Positions 61,110-64,000 of a stretch of DNA of 64,000 bases are shown here, piece after piece (the first letter of the stretch is position 1; every line of letters starts with the position of its first letter). Source of the DNA: Paenibacillus sacheonensis (GTDB lineage Bacteria; Bacillota; Bacilli; Paenibacillales; Paenibacillaceae); NCBI RefSeq assembly GCF_009909195.1, contig NZ_JAAAMU010000006.1, forward strand, positions 434,001 through 498,000, written 5' to 3'. The notes under the pieces were generated by a model that saw only the letters and a list, made by a program, of their open reading frames with translations, was not told where the DNA came from and ran no database searches. The translations under genes were made by a program, and so were the position numbers.

Positions 61110-62039
61110 ATGTGGCCGAAAAAAGTGAACTGGAACGACCTGAGATTCGGTGTTGAAATTGAATTTATCGGCGGGAAACCGGAGGAAACCGCGCTGCTGC
61201 CCGGCTGGGAGATGTCGCTGGATGAACTGCAGGTGGACGACACCGGCTTGGAATCCGGCAGCGAGCTCAAGCCGCCTCCCCTGCGCTGGGCGGAACGGGA
61301 ACAAATTCGCCTCATGCTGGGCAGGCTTCGCGAGCAAGGCTCCGAGATGAACTGGAGCTGCGGGCTTCACGTGCATGTCGGGATCGAGCCATGGGGCGAA
61401 GCGATGGTCCTCCCGCTTCTCGCTACCGCGCTGCGGACGCAGGATGCGCTGCGCGCGCTCATGAAAACGAGCAAGGAGCGGCTGTTCTACTGCCCGTCCG
61501 TCACGGAAGCCATGCGCGCCGATTATGCGGCGAACCCGCGCCGGGAAGCGCTTGAACGCGCCGGCCGGCCGCAATCCCATCGCTGCGGCATCAACGCCGC
61601 GGCCTGGTATGATATCGGCACCGTGGAGATCCGTCTCGCCAACGGCAGCTTGGACTACGACGAGATCGTGCGGACGATCGAGCTCTGTCTTCGCTATGTC
61701 GCCGCGGTCGGCGAGGGTCGCGATCTTCCGGCGTCCGCGGAAGAACTGGCGGCAGCACTCGGCGCGACGCCGGACGGCTATCCGCCTCCAATTCCGGTTC
61801 CGCGTTGGCATCGGGAACGAATGTGGCTCGAAGACGCGCTCATCCCTGCTGTCGCCGGGCTTGCGGCTCGGCTCGTCCCGGGCGGCGAGCTCCATAACAT
61901 TCTTCCCGTGGAGGATGGCATTTTGATCGCGATCGAACATGAAAGCAAGATGCACCGCTACGTGTGCCGGCCGCCCGCGACGGGCTGGGAGGTCGTACGC
62001 AAGGTCATCGACGCGCCCGGAACATCGCAGAGACCATAG
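61110..62039 (+). CDS. amidoligase family protein (COOH-NH2 ligase)
   Basis: A 309-residue protein of the amidoligase (Amidoligase_2) family, glutamine synthetase-like ligases thought to form peptide or isopeptide bonds. The opening FGVEIEF (residues 13-19) is the metal/ATP-binding strand; CGLHVHVGI and NAAAWYDIGTVEIRLANGSLDYDEI give the later active-site strands. The start is unsure: ATG 61110 has only GAGAGGG upstream, ATG 61068 is in frame with a Cys-containing extension (MSCRNPNHER), and a much stronger ribosome site lies one frame away. Partners of such ligases vary; none is adjacent. Confidence 0.8.
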   Translation: MWPKKVNWNDLRFGVEIEFIGGKPEETALLPGWEMSLDELQVDDTGLESGSELKPPPLRWAEREQIRLMLGRLREQGSEMNWSCGLHVHVGIEPWGEAMVLPLLATALRTQDALRALMKTSKERLFYCPSVTEAMRADYAANPRREALERAGRPQSHRCGINAAAWYDIGTVEIRLANGSLDYDEIVRTIELCLRYVAAVGEGRDLPASAEELAAALGATPDGYPPPIPVPRWHRERMWLEDALIPAVAGLAARLVPGGELHNILPVEDGILIAIEHESKMHRYVCRPPATGWEVVRKVIDAPGTSQRP

Positions 62040-62068
62040 CAGGGAAATAGCAGGATTATAGCGTTAAT

Positions 62069-62105
62069 AAATACCCCTGCTGCCGATTGGCAGCAGGGGT
62101 ATTTG
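62069..62105 (+). terminator. intrinsic terminator of the amidoligase gene
   Basis: AAATACCCCTGCTGCC pairs with GGCAGCAGGGGTATTT, 30 bp after the stop. Confidence 0.85.
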
Positions 62106-62124
62106 CTGTTTGTTCTTGTTGATG

Positions 62125-62320
62125 CTCTGTGGTTGATGGTTCTGAGGTTGATGTTTGATGCTTATGTGGTTGATGGTTCTATGGTTCATGTTTCTGTAGT
62201 TAATGTTTCTGTGGTTCATGTTTCTGTGATTGATGGTTCTATGGTTCATGTCTCAGTGGTTGATGTTTCTATGGCGAATATTTTCTATGGTTGATATTTT
62301 CTAGGGTTGATGTTTCTGCA
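62125..62320. repeat. degenerate 15-bp tandem repeat
   Basis: GTGGTTGATGTTTCT-like units run in 15-bp steps over ~190 bp; the minus-strand frame reads as NHRNM repeats only because 15 is a multiple of three. No gene is present from 62040 to 62428. Confidence 0.75.
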
Positions 62321-62428
62321 GGTCTACGGCTAGCGTTCTGCGATTGGCGCGTTTCGCATCCGTAACTGGGTTCTATGGTTGTCAGGATTCCTTTAGTTGA
62401 CCTATCCCTGGTTGTCGGTGCATTATCA

Positions 62429-62590
62429 TCACTCAGCCGAATAAGTCCCTTCCTGATACGACAGCGTGTACGCGATTCCAGCTTCGGTCGACAGCGCCGT
62501 TCCGATTCGGTCCTTCACCAGCCGGACATTGCCGCCATCGGCCGATACAATAGTCTACTTTTCATCGCCGATTCTCCCTCTCCCGCTCAT
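62429..62590 (-). pseudogene. small ORF with in-frame amber codon
   Basis: ATG 62590 opens MSGRGRIGDEK, then TAG at codon 12 (62557-62555), then the frame goes on as protein-like TIVSADGGNVRLVKDRIG and AYTLSYQEGTYSAE to TGA 62429. The part after the amber looks like the C-terminus of a real protein; the part before it is less sure. It is a gene remnant or an interrupted small gene; family unknown. Confidence 0.35.
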
Positions 62591-62700
62591 GGTTGGTTTC
62601 CTAATATATCCATAAACGAGGCGAGAACGTTAATTGTTGCGAAGGAGAGGAATAGCTGAACGACGGCGGCAGGAATTGCGGCGCGGCACGAGCTTCCCTA

Positions 62701-63270
62701 TCAAGGTTGTCCCGGCTTTTCGAAGAAGACGTATACCGCATAATAGACCAGCGCATACAAGCACCCGAGCGACGTAATCAACCCGTTCCACCCGGAATTC
62801 GAGAAAATCAACTGTGCCAGCGTTAGTCCGGCAAGACCGTGCAGCAGCGCTTTCGCGATCGTTCGAACCCATCGCGCACGGATGCGCCTGCACATGAAAT
62901 CGATGCCGATGGAGGATGGCACGCCGAACGTCGTCACGATAAGCAGGCTGACCAACCCGATGGCAAGCAGCAGCTCGCCGTCTTCGCCATGCATGATGCC
63001 GCCCCATACGACCGTGCTGATCATCACGGAAATAACGGCGGCAAGAAGCTTCATGAGGATATACCGTCCGACGCGGAGCTTCTGATCCTGCGCTTCTACC
63101 GGCGAATCGCCATTTCTGACCGCCAAACTGCACACGTAACAGAAACCTGGATACTCCTCGTCGCAGCAGGCTTCGCACAAATACTTGCCGCAGTCCTTGC
63201 AAGCCAGTACGGCTTCATGATCGGGATGGAAATAACAATCCGAGTGATTTATCCAAGTGCCGCTAGACAT
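62701..63270 (-). CDS. B-box zinc-finger membrane protein
   Basis: A 189-residue protein. Residues ~10-50 form a B-box-type zinc finger (CYFHPDHEAVLACKDCGKYLC, then CCDEEYPGFCYVC), common in Firmicute membrane proteins. Three to four membrane segments follow (~75-180). I chose ATG 63270 with AGGGGG upstream; the longer frame is nonconserved Arg/Ser-rich. It is 52 bp after the Nudix gene on the same strand. Role unknown. Confidence 0.75.
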   Translation of the reverse strand: MSSGTWINHSDCYFHPDHEAVLACKDCGKYLCEACCDEEYPGFCYVCSLAVRNGDSPVEAQDQKLRVGRYILMKLLAAVISVMISTVVWGGIMHGEDGELLLAIGLVSLLIVTTFGVPSSIGIDFMCRRIRARWVRTIAKALLHGLAGLTLAQLIFSNSGWNGLITSLGCLYALVYYAVYVFFEKPGQP

Positions 63271-63322
63271 GCTTCTATAATCCCCCTGTTTACGCGCGTT
63301 CCCACATCCAGTCCGGCAGCTC

Positions 63323-63757
63323 CTATTCCAGCCATACTCGCGGTCCGACCGTATGAAAGAGACGCTCCCGGTTCGCGTCCAGCGCGTCCACGATCCGTTT
63401 GCGCGTGAAATCGCTGATCGGCCTCGGCCATTCATCGATCGAGCAATAGCGGCATTCCAAAATTTCAGGCGAGCTTGGCACCGGCACCTGGCCTTTCACG
63501 ATAGTCGCGAGGAAAACGAAATGATGCATGTCATGGTCACGGCCGGCTTCATAGTAGATGCCCGTAAGCTGGCCTACCTCGACGTTCAGGCCCGTCTCCT
63601 CCAAAACCTCCCTCGCCGCCGTTTGCTGCGCCGATTCATTCGCTTCCGATTTGCCGCCCGGGAGATCCCAGTTGTTCTTGCCGTAGCTGTGCTTGACCAA
63701 TAAGATGCGTCCTTCCGCATCCACGATGACTGCCGCGGCGCCGATCGATTTTGACAT
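63323..63757 (-). CDS. Nudix hydrolase (MutT type)
   Basis: A 144-residue Nudix enzyme; box GGKSEANESAQQTAAREVLEETG is complete. AGGAGG lies 9 nt before the ATG. The short N-terminus (SIGAAAVIVDAEGRILLVKH) and NNWDLPGGK fit MutT-like house-cleaning enzymes; the substrate is unknown. Confidence 0.9.
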   Translation of the reverse strand: MSKSIGAAAVIVDAEGRILLVKHSYGKNNWDLPGGKSEANESAQQTAAREVLEETGLNVEVGQLTGIYYEAGRDHDMHHFVFLATIVKGQVPVPSSPEILECRYCSIDEWPRPISDFTRKRIVDALDANRERLFHTVGPRVWLE

Positions 63758-63834
63758 TCATGCGTCCTCCTGTTTGTTAACAAATGGAAATCAACACCTA
63801 AGACGCGGACGAATGGAAGAAGGTTTCAGAACGC

Positions 63835-64000
63835 TCAGATCGAAGTGGACGTGTACGCATCCTTGAGACAAAGCTTAGCCATATAAAAGATCTGCCCCAT
63901 ATGCTCGGAATAATGAGCGGCGCATTGATGCAGCATGTCCCAGTGCGTGCGTTCCCGCCCCCTTACCAGCTGCGTCTCGGCCAATTTCGCGTTTGAAGCC
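63835..64000 (-). CDS. DinB-like/DUF1572 family protein, 3' end only
   Basis: The last ~54 codons of a minus-strand gene that enters from the right edge. WDMLHQCAAHYSEHMGQIFYMAKLCL is the C-terminal helix pair of the DinB-like DUF1572 family, with HYSEHMGQ holding the metal-site His. Members are found as thiol-related or damage-induced small helical proteins of unclear role. Confidence 0.65.
   Translation of the reverse strand, partial: ASNAKLAETQLVRGRERTHWDMLHQCAAHYSEHMGQIFYMAKLCLKDAYTSTSI

Noticed and set aside
62064-62294. Asn/His- and Val-rich ORFs at 62.1-62.3 kb
   Set aside because: They only translate the 15-bp tandem repeat and the amidoligase terminator.

Overview
The window looks like the chromosome of an endospore-forming, high-GC member of Paenibacillaceae (Paenibacillus/Cohnella type). 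The evidence is a GerA-type spore germination operon, YesM/YesN two-component pairs, an LplABC-type sugar importer, a cell-surface protein with S-layer homology (SLH) domains, a T-box leader in front of glyS, and AGGAGG-type ribosome binding sites with frequent TTG/GTG starts. I saw no rRNA, tRNA, prophage, transposase or CRISPR array.

Layout. 0-5 kb: the end of an alpha/beta hydrolase gene, a WYL-type regulator and a three-gene gerA operon. 5-9 kb: a YesM/YesN pair on the minus strand. 9-15 kb: a repeat-rich spacer, an OsmC-like protein, a GNAT acetyltransferase, a membrane protein whose PrsW-like protease part is joined to a PD-(D/E)XK nuclease tail with a probable immunity gene, and pyrE. 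15-19 kb: a Nudix hydrolase, a probable 56-codon membrane protein, csbD, a proline-rich gene broken by an amber codon, a secreted protein with four short BamE/CAP-associated-like repeats, and a phytanoyl-CoA dioxygenase-like enzyme. 19.5-30 kb: a minus-strand carbohydrate locus (two permeases, a lipoprotein binding protein and a 1993-residue SLH-anchored double beta-helix protein). 30-35 kb: a 1709-residue repeat protein. 35-41 kb: fba, a second histidine kinase/response regulator pair and a GNAT. 42-45.3 kb: a thiol/peroxide block (peroxiredoxin, glutaredoxin-like, trxB) next to a perR-like gene that overlaps a regulator with a degenerate receiver. 45.7-48.3 kb: an ABC-2 exporter. 48.9-55.5 kb: GH2 glycosidase with a divergent ArsR-type regulator, then Gfo/Idh oxidoreductase and zinc dehydrogenase with a divergent AraC regulator. 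55.6-57.5 kb: an AT-rich Ig-like secreted protein. 57.7-64 kb: T-box/glyS, two lipoproteins, an amidoligase, a B-box membrane protein, a MutT-type Nudix and the end of a DinB/DUF1572 gene.

How the parts work together. The lpl-type operon can bind and import an oligosaccharide while its last gene puts a polysaccharide-active beta-helix protein on the S-layer. The GH2, Gfo/Idh and zinc dehydrogenase genes give intracellular sugar breakdown, each set with a divergent local regulator and visible candidate operators. The trxB-grx-prx operon and the perR-like gene carry the same 15-bp PerR/Fur-type box.

The most unusual content is intergenic. There are at least three dispersed repeat families (a ~290-bp element, a four-hairpin array found twice with the same spacing, and 51-bp-period hairpin arrays found twice) plus many short tandem repeats of 7, 8, 10, 15, 41 and 45 bp. 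The best candidate for a little-described protein system is the PrsW-like/nuclease protein with its partner at 11.5-14.0 kb. All calls rest on reading the sequence; no database search was run.
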